From NCBI GenBank assembly GCA_002163975.1, contig CP019636.1:1675001-1739000 (forward strand): a DNA stretch of 64,000 nucleotides, written 5' to 3'. Numbering within the stretch: position 1 is the stretch's first letter; every line of letters begins with the position of its first letter. This DNA is from Nostocales cyanobacterium HT-58-2. Lineage in GTDB: Bacteria > Cyanobacteriota > Cyanobacteriia > Cyanobacteriales > Nostocaceae. This document shows, piece by piece, positions 47,090-56,083 of this stretch. Made by a program: the position numbers and the translations under genes. The notes beneath the pieces were generated by a model that had not been told where the DNA came from, did no database searches, and saw nothing but the letters and a program-made list of their open reading frames with translations.

Positions 47090-47596
47090 CTAATTGAGTA
47101 TTGTTGAGTTTGTAAGCATCCAAGCTTTCTCAGTCCATGCTTCATTCAAGAGCCCGACTGTCGGCACTATAAATTCAAATGGATGGGGTGGTGGCTGTAG
47201 CAATGAAAGTGAATTTTTGTCATAAGCCTTAACTAAGCTAACAATCCAGGGCAGAAAGTCTAAAATTTCCCCTGGTAATAAGGTTAACTCGAAGTCCCAA
47301 ACTCGATTCATACCTCGGCATTCTTGCCCTTTTGTCACTATCGCAATTCTACCAGCACTTTTGTTAATGGCTAACCGAAGAATGAATGGACGTAATGGGA
47401 TTAATTCGTCAGGTGCTGTGTAAGCGTAGACATTCACATAGTTTAGTCGTTGCTTATTGTCTACCCAAGATGCAATGGGGGAATTACTACTATAGGACGC
47501 ACCAGTAATTTTCACTGGCACATTCATAGTAGCAGCGAAGAGAGAGTAAAACTCTCGCCTTAGTTCGCTAACTATTTGTTTGGCTTCTGGGTTCAC
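47090..47596 (-). CDS. Conserved hypothetical protein, 168 aa
   Basis: Start GTG at 47596 (MNPEAKQIVSELRREFYSLF). Soluble alpha/beta protein with PLRPFILRLAINKSAGRIAI and FELTLLPGEILDFLPWIVSL. No known domain is recognised. It converges on the TPR-CHAT gene with 21 bp between stops, so the two may be linked by chance. It reads as a true gene. Confidence 0.65.
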   Translation of the reverse strand: MNPEAKQIVSELRREFYSLFAATMNVPVKITGASYSSNSPIASWVDNKQRLNYVNVYAYTAPDELIPLRPFILRLAINKSAGRIAIVTKGQECRGMNRVWDFELTLLPGEILDFLPWIVSLVKAYDKNSLSLLQPPPHPFEFIVPTVGLLNEAWTEKAWMLTNSTILN

Positions 47597-47838
47597 GGTT
47601 GCTATACCTGTGCAGAAAATATCTGTTAAGTGTGTCTTTTTTCAACTATAGTGTACTCTCTCAAAATATCTTTTGTTGTCTAAAGCGCTCTCACTATTTG
47701 TGACTAGTTGTGACTAGTTTGTTTTGTGTTCCATCAGGCTTTATTGCCCGATGGAGCTCAGCATCACTTGGCTCTGCCTCAGTCATAACGTTAGTATAAT
47801 CGGCACAGCTTTATTTGCTGACAGTTGTCCTTTTGTCC

Positions 47839-48027
47839 TTAGTAGCGGAAACGACTCTTACGCTGCTTGTGCTGGGCAACTGCTTTACGCTTGCGTTTTT
47901 GAAGCGGTGTTTCAAAGTGACGATGCTTCTTGACATCAGGAAAAATTCCTGCCTTGGAAACTTCTCGTTTAAATCTGCGGAGGGCTGACTCAATTCCTTC
48001 ATTTTCGCCAAGAATCACTTGGGTCAT
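47839..48027 (-). CDS. rpsU: 30S ribosomal protein S21
   Basis: 62 residues: [20 protein letters not shown] and a very basic tail ([19 protein letters not shown]) are the S21 hallmark. S21 helps the 30S subunit engage initiator regions of mRNA. A strong ribosome binding site (aggaggagat) precedes the ATG. It lies downstream of an RNA-binding protein gene, an arrangement known from Anabaena variabilis (rbpA1-rpsU). Confidence 0.97.
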   Translation of the reverse strand: MTQVILGENEGIESALRRFKREVSKAGIFPDVKKHRHFETPLQKRKRKAVAQHKQRKSRFRY

Positions 48028-48095
48028 CCTATCTCCTCCTTAAATTGAGTGAATTAACGACTGGATATTTGTGAGCAACTCAGTAAAACCAGAGT

Positions 48096-48125
48096 GCAAA
48101 AAAGGGCAGACTCCTTGTCTGCCCT
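48096..48125 (-). terminator. Rho-independent terminator after rbp
   Basis: On the minus strand agggcagac-aagga-gtctgccct is followed by tttttt: a perfect 9-bp stem with a U-run (plus-strand 48096-48125). It separates rbp from rpsU, so rpsU needs read-through or its own promoter. Confidence 0.88.
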
Positions 48126-48163
48126 AGAGACCTTAGAGTTAAATTCTTTGTCTCAAAGCTTTT

Positions 48164-48478
48164 TTAGTAACGTCGAGAGTAGCCTCCACCGTTGTTTCCG
48201 CGTCTACCACCACCACCAAATGAGCCGCCTCCATCTGTTTTGGGCTTCGCCTTATTCACCTTCAGGTTACGACCCATCCACTCAGCACTATCAAGGGCTT
48301 CAATAGCTGCAGCTTCTTCTGCTTCTGTTCCCATCTCTACAAAAGCGAAGCCTCTTACACGACCTGTTTCCCGGTCTACAGGCATTTGAACGCTCTTAAC
48401 AGTTCCATATTCTGCAAAGACACGTCTAAGGTCATCTTGCTCAACTTGGTAAGATAGGTTACCCACATAAATTGACAT
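48164..48478 (-). CDS. rbp: RRM RNA-binding protein with glycine-rich tail
   Basis: 104 residues. A single RRM domain has RNP2 (IYVGNL, 3-8) and RNP1 (RGFAFVEM, 42-49), with a Gly-rich C-terminus (FGGGGRRGNNGGGYSRRY). This matches the cyanobacterial Rbp family, many of which are cold-induced and bind mRNA or RNA structures. A long 5' leader (see the hairpin entry) suggests post-transcriptional control. Neighbouring rpsU fits the known rbpA1-rpsU cluster. Confidence 0.95.
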   Translation of the reverse strand: MSIYVGNLSYQVEQDDLRRVFAEYGTVKSVQMPVDRETGRVRGFAFVEMGTEAEEAAAIEALDSAEWMGRNLKVNKAKPKTDGGGSFGGGGRRGNNGGGYSRRY

Positions 48479-48485
48479 AAAACAT

Positions 48486-48522
48486 CTCCGGAATCAAATT
48501 GCGTAGAGAGTTAGATTCGGAG
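48486..48522 (-). promoter_or_regulatory. Hairpin that can mask the rbp ribosome binding site
   Basis: On the minus strand ctccgaatc (48522-48514) can pair with gattccggag (48495-48486) with one bulged base. The second arm contains GGAG, the probable Shine-Dalgarno sequence, 7 nt before the rbp ATG. This would close the site when folded and could respond to temperature or to a binding protein. Confidence 0.5.
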
Positions 48523-48913
48523 AGACGCTTGTAAGTAAATAAAAACAAACTGCACAACCGAATATAAATCCTGTAAATGAAGATAGCATATCTCTATCGA
48601 TTATGTTACCACTATTTGAGCAAATTCCAAAAATTGTTTCAATTTGAGTCACGACAGACCTTAGTAGACATATTGGTAAAAAACTAGCTTGACAAAGTTC
48701 ACTGAACTAGACGGGCCTCAAGTGTGAGTTAAGAAGTTTATAGAGCACCTTTGGCTATAACGATATGTAAACCTGAACACTCAGACGTACAAATTAAGCA
48801 ACTTTTATATATATTATTTCCAAGTAACCAGAAGTTGAACTGCATAATAATCTAGTAAGTTCTATTTCCAAAAATCTAACTTTTGGGAGATGTCAAATTA
48901 TAAATTAACACAA
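48523..48913. other. Long leader/promoter region of rbp
   Basis: About 390 bp, AT-rich, between the rbp leader hairpin and the 3' end of the J-TPR gene. It probably holds the rbp promoter and 5' UTR. No gene or other strong structure is seen. Confidence 0.5.
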
Positions 48914-50137
48914 TTATGGTACACAAACCACTTGTTCAATACGTTCAAAGAGTTCTACATTTAACCCATATATCTCAGGATAAGAAAATTTAATTTTCTC
49001 AAGTGAGGCAATAATTGTGCTGGTGGGAGAAGCTAAAATTTCAGTGAGTATGTCATTCAGACAACTTTTTCTCTCTTGCAGGGAATCATAAAAATCAAAA
49101 TAATCAGTTAAACAGAATGCAGCTAGTCTTTGAAATCCTTGGATGATTAAGTAATCATTGCTAATTTCTTCATATTGGTTAATAGCTGCAACTATTTTTT
49201 CAATTTTTGTACAAAGTTCTTTAAAACCTACATTTGTTTGTTCTAAATCTCTAGCTGCTTTTAAGAATTGGAAAGCTGCTCTCCACTTATCAAAATTAGC
49301 AGATTTTGTTGCGTTTTTTGCAATTTCAATGCCCATATTAGCAAATCGACTAGCAGCATATTTTCGTATATCTGTCTTTTCAGGTAATAAGGATATGATT
49401 CTCTTAGCTATGACTTCTATCTTTTGTGATTCTCCACTACAAAAGTGAACACGGCAGATAAAGAAAAAAGCTTCAAAGTCATTATAATCAGCTTTTCCGT
49501 CAGCACCAATTGCATGTTCTGCCCAAGTCAGCGCTTCTAAATAATTCTTTTCATCAAGGTAAGTTTCAGCTATATCTAGATAAGGTGCAGAATTAAATGA
49601 TTCTAGGTTGACTGCTTGCTGATAGCATTCACGGGCATTGTAATAAAGTTGAATTTTGCTAAATTCTCCATCATTGAAGAACTCAGCTTGCCGTTTATAG
49701 GCGCAACCCATGTTACTCCAATAAAGTGCTACATCAGGGTTGGTTTTGGTTAATGCCCTGTAGATTTTAACAGCAAAATCCCAATTCTCAGTATGAATAT
49801 AACAAAGACCTAGTAGATTGCGAGCTACATCAATTGTTGGTGCTAGCACAAGAACTTGTTTTAGTAATGAAATGGCGTTTGACCATTCTTCTAATTGCAT
49901 TTTCTTTTCAGCTTGCTCAATAAGGTCTTTAATTTGGTCCCCGTGCTTCTGCATGATGTCATAATTTTCTCGCACTTTTGGGTTGGAAAGCGTATTATAA
50001 GCTAGCCGAATTTGCTGAAACCTCTCTGGCTCTTTTTCAGGAGAATATTTGCGAACTAACCGAAAGTAAGCTTGTTTGATTTCATCAGCAGATGCCTGAG
50101 AGGAAATTTCCAGGATATGATAAAATTCATATGCCAT
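48914..50137 (-). CDS. J-like domain plus TPR protein of the alternative Hsp70 set
   Basis: 407 residues. The first 65 form a J-domain fold (YHILEISSQASADEIKQAYF; QIRLAYNTLSNPKVRENYDI), but the HPD tripeptide reads SPE (32-34, KYSPEKEPE). About 70-300 are TPR-like helical repeats (WSNAISLLKQVLVLAPTIDV; YWSNMGCAYKRQAEFF). It begins 3 nt after the stop of the Hsp70 gene and is surely co-transcribed with it. It likely acts as an adaptor presenting clients to that Hsp70; without HPD, normal stimulation of its ATPase is doubtful. Confidence 0.85.
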   Translation of the reverse strand: MAYEFYHILEISSQASADEIKQAYFRLVRKYSPEKEPERFQQIRLAYNTLSNPKVRENYDIMQKHGDQIKDLIEQAEKKMQLEEWSNAISLLKQVLVLAPTIDVARNLLGLCYIHTENWDFAVKIYRALTKTNPDVALYWSNMGCAYKRQAEFFNDGEFSKIQLYYNARECYQQAVNLESFNSAPYLDIAETYLDEKNYLEALTWAEHAIGADGKADYNDFEAFFFICRVHFCSGESQKIEVIAKRIISLLPEKTDIRKYAASRFANMGIEIAKNATKSANFDKWRAAFQFLKAARDLEQTNVGFKELCTKIEKIVAAINQYEEISNDYLIIQGFQRLAAFCLTDYFDFYDSLQERKSCLNDILTEILASPTSTIIASLEKIKFSYPEIYGLNVELFERIEQVVCVP

Positions 50138-50140
50138 GTG

Positions 50141-51892
50141 TCACTCTTCCATGTTGTTTTCTAAATCAAACAAGAAGTCCACAAGGCGATCGCCTGCTTT
50201 TTGAATTTCTTCAATGCTGTCATTCATCAGAGCTTTTTTAAGTTCCATCACAATATCAGACAAGGGTGATCTTTCTTGAGGCGGGATTCCAGCCATATAT
50301 CGTTCTGCTTTACTAATTAGCCCTTCATATTGCCTCGCCTTAGCATTTTGCTTCCATAGTTCTTTCAAGCGAGAAGCTGCATCAGCGATGTCTTTGTTAC
50401 CCATACGTTTCGCTGAGTAACCATACGATAACTCTACACTTTTGCTAATATGAGGAATGCTTGCTTTAAGTTTAGCTATCCCGTTGATATCGTAAGAAAA
50501 TTCCACTTCCACAGGATAAGGATTCCCATCAGGAGCTGGAGGAATATCAGTAATGTCTGCGGCTATTCCTGTGTCAATCGCTTCATTAGGTAGCTTCGCC
50601 CTCCCTGTATTGTCTTGATATAAACGCACTTCCAGACGCTTTTGATCTGCTCTCAAAAGGGTATAAGTTTTCAGGGTAGAATAGGGAATCGTTGTATTAG
50701 GCTGAATCAAAGGTTCATAAGTCAGCATATATTGTCCACCAACGTAACTGACCACTTCAATACCCAATCCAAAAGGAGCAACATCAGTCAGAATCAAACC
50801 TGAATCTTCAGGAATGAAACCTTGAGCAAGAGCAGCATGCACAGATGCGCCAACACCTACAGCTAAGTCAGCACCAATATCGGGTGCTTTTCCTTCTTTG
50901 CCAAACATTTCTATCACTAATTGGCGGACAGCAGGAATGTAAGTTGTACCGCCTACTAGTAACACACGGTTGATCGCACTGGGACGTAGCTTCTTAGCAT
51001 TCAGTGCTTGACGTACGCAGTCCCGCGCCTTTTCTAATAGAGGTGCGATCGCCTGCTCAAACTCTGGCTGAGTCACTTCCACCTCTAAGTCAATGAATTC
51101 ACCATTTTTCGCTGCAAAATACGGAATTCGTACATCATAGGATTGTTGTGTTGAAAGTACTTTTTTAGCTTTTTCGGCTGCTTCCTTCAGTGCGCCATAA
51201 GCTTTTTGAGAAATTTCTGCTCCAGGATTTTCTGCTTGAAATTTTCCCTTCAGCAATGCCATCATTGCTTCATCAAAATCTTTGCCTCCCAATTGGGGAT
51301 TACCAAAACTACACTTAACATCAAGAACACCTGCCACCATCTCGAGTACTGTAATATCCAATGTACCGCCGCCGAAATCAAAGACAACAAGCTGTTCTTC
51401 AACATCAATATTATTGATACCAAAGGATAAAGCTGCTGCTGTTGGTTCATTAATCAAGCGAATAATTTTTAATCCTGCCAATTCACCTGCATTCAGTGTT
51501 GCTTGTCGAGCCGCATCAGGGAAGTTTGCTGGGACAGAAAGGACAACTTCTCGAATCGTAATTCCTAGTGCTTCTTCAGCATTTTCCTTAAGCTTGCGAA
51601 GAATCAATGCAGAAATTTCTTCAGGACGATAGTCTTTATCTAGTAACTTGACAGTTTCTCCGGTGCCCATTTTTCGCTTGATTTCGCGAACTCCGCGACC
51701 TGATACATCAACCCAACTCCGGGCATTTTCTCCTACTAAGAGTTCACCTTTTTTATTAATAGCAACAATTGATGGGATTATAGCTAGTTTTGTAACAGGG
51801 TCAGGAATCGGAAATGATTCATGATTTCGGTAGACACAAATCTCAGATGTAGAGGTACCTAAATCAATTCCGATAGCATAATTTCTTATCAT
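50141..51892 (-). CDS. DnaK-like Hsp70, short form
   Basis: 583 residues. The nucleotide-binding domain has phosphate loops IGIDLGTSTSEICVY and VVFDFGGGTLDIT, NEPTAAALSFG and VLLVGGTTYIPAVRQL. The interdomain linker reads GLILTDVAPFGLGIE instead of the usual hydrophobic VLLLDVTP type. A beta substrate-binding domain follows, but the helical lid is short and there is no long disordered tail (usual DnaK is about 630 or more). This marks a specialised Hsp70, not the housekeeping DnaK. It lies 152 bp after grpE and 3 nt before the J-TPR gene. Confidence 0.92.
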   Translation of the reverse strand: MIRNYAIGIDLGTSTSEICVYRNHESFPIPDPVTKLAIIPSIVAINKKGELLVGENARSWVDVSGRGVREIKRKMGTGETVKLLDKDYRPEEISALILRKLKENAEEALGITIREVVLSVPANFPDAARQATLNAGELAGLKIIRLINEPTAAALSFGINNIDVEEQLVVFDFGGGTLDITVLEMVAGVLDVKCSFGNPQLGGKDFDEAMMALLKGKFQAENPGAEISQKAYGALKEAAEKAKKVLSTQQSYDVRIPYFAAKNGEFIDLEVEVTQPEFEQAIAPLLEKARDCVRQALNAKKLRPSAINRVLLVGGTTYIPAVRQLVIEMFGKEGKAPDIGADLAVGVGASVHAALAQGFIPEDSGLILTDVAPFGLGIEVVSYVGGQYMLTYEPLIQPNTTIPYSTLKTYTLLRADQKRLEVRLYQDNTGRAKLPNEAIDTGIAADITDIPPAPDGNPYPVEVEFSYDINGIAKLKASIPHISKSVELSYGYSAKRMGNKDIADAASRLKELWKQNAKARQYEGLISKAERYMAGIPPQERSPLSDIVMELKKALMNDSIEEIQKAGDRLVDFLFDLENNMEE

Positions 51893-52044
51893 TGCCTAAC
51901 TTACTCCTTTCCCAGTGTAAGAATCGCAGTAGGGTGGATATTGCTCACCATGCTATCACTCAGTTTGTCATGCCCACCTTACCACTAAAGATTTGTTTAT
52001 ATCTCATGAGATAATAGTCAAGCAGAATTCGCATCAAATTTAGG

Positions 52045-52698
52045 CTATTCTGCTAGTGATTTTGCCACAACAACCTTCGCCTTTTCAATCATTTTGTCAC
52101 CAATTTTATAACCCCAACTTATACATCTCACAATATTTCCTGGTGTCATTTCTGATTCTTCTTCATCAACGACTTCATGAAACCTTTCATTGAGAGATTC
52201 ATCTGGTTGAGGAATAATCCGTTCCATTCCTAAATTGATAACAATACCATTAAATTCATCTAAGATTCTATTTATAATTTTTTTGTTTTCGTCTGTTTCG
52301 TAATCCTCTGCCCTCTCTAATATATGAAAAAAATCTGTTGCTGCCTGTTCCCAATGATGAATTTTGCGTTGTAGTTCTCCATTTTTTTGACGTTGTTCTA
52401 TGAGCATTTTTTCTACACAATTTTTAAAATCCTCCAGTTGTCCCTGAGTTTGTTCCAGTTTATTGTACAGTTCTTTAATAGCAGTACTATTGTCTAGAAT
52501 AGCGTTCGTGTTTGTGTAATAAGCACGTTGTAATTTTTTTTGCTCATCTACATATTGGTTTAAAGTTTCTACTATAGAATTTTTTATATGATTTTTCAGG
52601 GTATTATCTATAAAATTATGTAAAGTTTCGGTTATAGATGGTGGAAAAGTTTCATCTAAATTTTGCATTTTTTTATTATTTGAGTTTTTTGAATTCAT
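52045..52698 (-). CDS. GrpE-like nucleotide exchange factor
   Basis: 217 residues. A long helical/coiled-coil N-terminal part (about 20-115) is followed by the GrpE head: GMERIIPQPDESLNERFHEV and EMTPGNIVRCISWGYKIGDK are recognisable. It should release ADP from the Hsp70 encoded next. The N-terminal half diverges from housekeeping GrpE. A good ribosome binding site (ggagga) precedes the ATG. First gene of a grpE-dnaK-J/TPR operon. Confidence 0.88.
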   Translation of the reverse strand: MNSKNSNNKKMQNLDETFPPSITETLHNFIDNTLKNHIKNSIVETLNQYVDEQKKLQRAYYTNTNAILDNSTAIKELYNKLEQTQGQLEDFKNCVEKMLIEQRQKNGELQRKIHHWEQAATDFFHILERAEDYETDENKKIINRILDEFNGIVINLGMERIIPQPDESLNERFHEVVDEEESEMTPGNIVRCISWGYKIGDKMIEKAKVVVAKSLAE

Positions 52699-53093
52699 GG
52701 AAATATCCTCCTAAAAATCTAGATATTATGTCAAGAATAAAACATAATATCTGAGTAAGCATCACTGCTAATAATAACTAATTGTTAATAAGCATTACAA
52801 GGCAATCAAAGACTAGCCCTAAATGATTTGCGAATATCACCGATAGCGTGTATTTCTATACAGAACCTTTATTCTGTTGAATGAATACGCTAAGCAAAAA
52901 TTTTATAAAAAATAAGTTTTTTTACTTATATAGTTGCAGTAAAATGAGAGAATACTTTATATAAAAGTGAAATACTGTAGTGTAAATTTGCGTTGGTTAT
53001 AAACTAAGATTCTGTCACACGGTTTTCTCACAAACTCTAACTTGATCGCTTCAGCAAATTTTGGTGCTTTCATGTTGTATAAAATCTCGTTTT
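52699..53093. other. Intergenic region upstream of the Hsp70 operon
   Basis: About 395 bp, strongly AT-rich, with the operon promoter presumably near 52700-52850. No CIRCE heat-shock operator (TTAGCACTC-N9-GAGTGCTAA) is present, so control by HrcA is not indicated. Confidence 0.55.
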
Positions 53094-53960
53094 TTATTTA
53101 TGCTCGTGCAAATCAGCGAGCATCGCTTTAACATATTCAACCCAGTCGGGAAACTCTGGAGATAGTGCATATACCCAGGCGATCACATGAAGTTGTCGCA
53201 GTTTTTGGTATATTTCTGACATCTCATGTTCAGGAATATCACCGTAAGCTTTTCTTCCAGCATCATCAAGGTTAACCAAATCCCAACCAATAGAACCCAT
53301 GCAAGTATCCTCAAAATCATTCCACAATAAACCTTTTGCTGTCAGGATTAAATTACGAGCGTGGGCATCACCGTGTAATGGCTGTAATGAGCCAAAAGGA
53401 TTTTTGAGCTTGGAGAGCAATGTATCGTAAGTCGCTTGTAGTAACTCCAAATCATCGGTACTCAAAATATTACCAGCTTGCTGCAAACGTTCGATTCCCC
53501 GTGGAATATCGTTAAGAGGTGGTGCTAACAGCGGCAATTCGCCAGGATAATCCCGTAGAACTGTGTGTAACTCAGCAAGCATTTTCCCGACTGTTTCTGA
53601 CTCCGGTATAACATCCGATACTGGCTGAACATACTGCCAAAAAGTCATAAACAATCCATTATGACTATATACACCAGAGGGTACAAGGTCGCTGGGTGGA
53701 ACTACAGGAGCGCCTTTCACTACCAAAAACTCGGCAACCGATAGCTCACGTAACAACCACGTTTCGATGGGATAACGTAATACAGGGGTAATCGTGCTGA
53801 TACGGACGATAATTGGCGCAGGTTGCAGGTGTACTCGAACCGAGTAAGCATCCGCCAGAATTTGAGGCTCGTCAACAGTTATACTATGGTTGTTGGCAAT
53901 AGCTACCGATGCAGCAATGGCACGGGCAGTTAGGGCATTACGGTCAAAACCTTCAGACAT
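53094..53960 (-). CDS. Aminoglycoside phosphotransferase (APH) family protein
   Basis: About 288 residues from ATG 53960 (MSEGFDRNALTARAIAASVA); a longer frame to 54053 adds an unlikely hydrophobic leader. The kinase-like catalytic loop LHGDAHARNLIL and the metal site LLWNDFEDTCMGSIGWDLVN are intact. Such proteins phosphorylate small molecules (choline, homoserine, sugars) and are not necessarily resistance genes. The substrate is unknown. Stands alone. Confidence 0.85.
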   Translation of the reverse strand: MSEGFDRNALTARAIAASVAIANNHSITVDEPQILADAYSVRVHLQPAPIIVRISTITPVLRYPIETWLLRELSVAEFLVVKGAPVVPPSDLVPSGVYSHNGLFMTFWQYVQPVSDVIPESETVGKMLAELHTVLRDYPGELPLLAPPLNDIPRGIERLQQAGNILSTDDLELLQATYDTLLSKLKNPFGSLQPLHGDAHARNLILTAKGLLWNDFEDTCMGSIGWDLVNLDDAGRKAYGDIPEHEMSEIYQKLRQLHVIAWVYALSPEFPDWVEYVKAMLADLHEHK

Positions 53961-54337
53961 GGAAAGCACCCAAAATATCTCTTTTTTTGTATTATTTTTA
54001 TAATACAAAAAAAATACAAATGTCTTGATGAAAACCGTCAGAATACCCACCAACTTGCTGAAAAATTAAGGAACACCTGTGGCTGCCCAGATTAGCCCGA
54101 CTACTACCGCTTGCCAACGGCGTACCGAGCGAGGGCTATCCTTTTCACTGGTCAGTTTTTAAATGGATTGAAGCTGATCTTACCTGCTGCATGGCTAGCG
54201 CTCCTCCTAACTCCTAAATTCTGCTGTATCAATCTGGCGTTTATTTATAGTAAATTCTAAATGTTGAGCAAAAATTATGTTATCAATTTTGAATAATACT
54301 GAGATTTGTGCATCAATTTATCAGCAGAGGTGCAACT
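53961..54337. other. Intergenic region
   Basis: About 375 bp between divergent genes. It contains a short GC-rich stretch near 54080-54135 (cgcttgccaacggcgtaccg) that looks like a small dispersed repeat. No gene seen. Confidence 0.45.
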
Positions 54338-54547
54338 ATGATTGCTTACTACCAAAAATCAACACACGTTAAAAACCACCTACTTCAACAAATTCAGATC
54401 AAAGAAAATCAGCTAAAAATCGCACAAAAATTTAATATGCTCTATGTGGCTGAAGCTTTACATAGTCAATTGTCACATCTACAACATCAATTATTGTCAT
54501 TGCAAGATCCTGAATTTCAAGCATTGATGAGTTTGTTGGACGATTGA
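54338..54547 (+). CDS. Small hypothetical protein, 69 aa
   Basis: From ATG 54338 (MIAYYQKSTHVKNHLLQQIQ), with agaggtg 8-14 nt upstream. The protein is helical and Gln/Leu-rich (a likely coiled coil, SQLSHLQHQLLSLQ). It resembles small cyanobacterial hypotheticals. Its stop overlaps the longest reading of the next frame, and the next chosen start is 62 bp downstream. Confidence 0.55.
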   Translation: MIAYYQKSTHVKNHLLQQIQIKENQLKIAQKFNMLYVAEALHSQLSHLQHQLLSLQDPEFQALMSLLDD

Positions 54548-54609
54548 AATGTGTAGTAAGACAAGTTGAGAAACTCTTCAAATCAGGCATTGTGGAAGGG
54601 GGTATTTCA

Positions 54610-54819
54610 ATGCCAAAGTCAAATAAAGAACCATTGCCATATCAGACGATATGCTTAGAGTGTATCTTTCACACTTTGGTAGAAGGAGCGATAGAGTGCA
54701 TTCACCCTGACGAATTAGAAGCTAATTGTTCTACCGTCATTTTCTGCAACTCATTCCAAAGTGTGCAGGAAGTTGAAAGCCCTTGTGTATCCTTCGACTA
54801 TGAAGACCCCCGCCCATAA
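54610..54819 (+). CDS. Small Cys-containing hypothetical protein, 69 aa
   Basis: From ATG 54610 (MPKSNKEPLPYQTICLECIF), preceded by gaagggggt. It contains ICLECIFHTLVEGAIECIHP and NCSTVIFCNSF with five cysteines, a possible metal or redox site. The frame is open further upstream to 54544, but that part looks non-conserved. Function unknown; likely co-transcribed with the preceding small gene. Confidence 0.6.
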   Translation: MPKSNKEPLPYQTICLECIFHTLVEGAIECIHPDELEANCSTVIFCNSFQSVQEVESPCVSFDYEDPRP

Positions 54820-54866
54820 ATCCTTGTTTGTTGTAATGAAATATAGTTTAAGAAAACCTATGTAGA

Positions 54867-55760
54867 TTAAAGCCTGCGTAGATATTGTTGTAACAAACCA
54901 ATGAATACCTCTGGGATTTCCAAATGGGGCAAAACTCCCGCATCTGGAATTACCTGAAAATCTCGAATAGCACTGGGATTTAATTTTGCTAAACGCTGTC
55001 CTAGCCTAATACCAGTAAATTGTGCCTCTTCACCCCAAAATATTACTGTAGGAATAGTTAATTGTTGAATATACAAACTCAAGTCAAAGTAAAGTTCACC
55101 TTGCAAAAATGCCAAAGCTGCAAATTTAGCATTGGGCTGTTGTGCAGAAGCTAAGTACGCCTGTACCATTTCTTCTGAGACTCGATTGGGTTTGGCAAAC
55201 AAAAACCTTTGCAAAAAGTTACGTACTGCCAACTCATTTTCAGCGCCAAGAGTATAAATCAAATCATCTAACAGTGGTGTATTGATGAGTTGAAGTGGAA
55301 GTCTGCGTCCAACACCTTGACCAAAATCATCAAATCCAGAGGGACACACCAAAAACAGTGCTTGGAATAAAAAAGGGTGGGCAATGGCGAGGCGAATTGT
55401 CAAAGCAGCTGTTAATGAAGATGCAACCACCGTTACAGGTGGACGACAAGTATGTCTGATAAACTCTGCAATGGTCGTCAAATAATCACTAATTTGGTAA
55501 TCCCGCACAGGATGTGCAGATTCACCCCAACCAATCAAATCTGGGGCTAACACCTGGTGCGTGGTGGCAAAAGCAGGATAAACTTTAGACCATTCATAAG
55601 CAGAAGCACCGCCACCGAAGTTATGGAGAAAAACTATGGTGGAGAAATCTTCGGTCTGGGCAATTAACCAAGGTGCCGTCGTTTGTGTATAATAAGCCAT
55701 CATCCCTAAAGAAGTATGAATGACTTTTTGTCCAAAGCCAGGGGGTTGAAACTGGAGCAT
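54867..55760 (-). CDS. Alpha/beta hydrolase
   Basis: 297 residues of the alpha/beta hydrolase fold. FLHNFGGGASAYEWSKVYPA carries the oxyanion region. VLAPDLIGWGESAHP follows. The nucleophile elbow position reads TVVASSLTAALTIRLA, with Ser in ASSLT rather than the usual GxSxG. The acid region is TVIFWGEEAQFT and the His is probably in GVLPHLEIPEVF. The changed elbow is common in cyanobacterial/plant members of this group. The substrate is unknown. Confidence 0.85.
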   Translation of the reverse strand: MLQFQPPGFGQKVIHTSLGMMAYYTQTTAPWLIAQTEDFSTIVFLHNFGGGASAYEWSKVYPAFATTHQVLAPDLIGWGESAHPVRDYQISDYLTTIAEFIRHTCRPPVTVVASSLTAALTIRLAIAHPFLFQALFLVCPSGFDDFGQGVGRRLPLQLINTPLLDDLIYTLGAENELAVRNFLQRFLFAKPNRVSEEMVQAYLASAQQPNAKFAALAFLQGELYFDLSLYIQQLTIPTVIFWGEEAQFTGIRLGQRLAKLNPSAIRDFQVIPDAGVLPHLEIPEVFIGLLQQYLRRL

Positions 55761-56083
55761 AATTGATAGAACTTAAACTCTTCTTTCTCAAATTTTCCCT
55801 TAGCTCTCTATCCCAAATTGCTCGCAAACAAAGTCATTTGGGAAAATTGGTGTAGATAAGTAAGTAGGCGCAGTGAAACCCAACTATGTAAACTTTCTTG
55901 GCTAGATATACTAAGGTGGTCTGTGTCGGTCATTTTAGTATATATAGCTACACAATATGCAGGTCATGGCAAATGTTAACCCAAGCGTATTGGTTCATAA
56001 CCTACAAAGTTTCTCCGTAAAAACTCTCAATCTCCTATCTTGTGGCAAAATCAGGTAGGAAAAACACTCGTGTAAGCCACACA

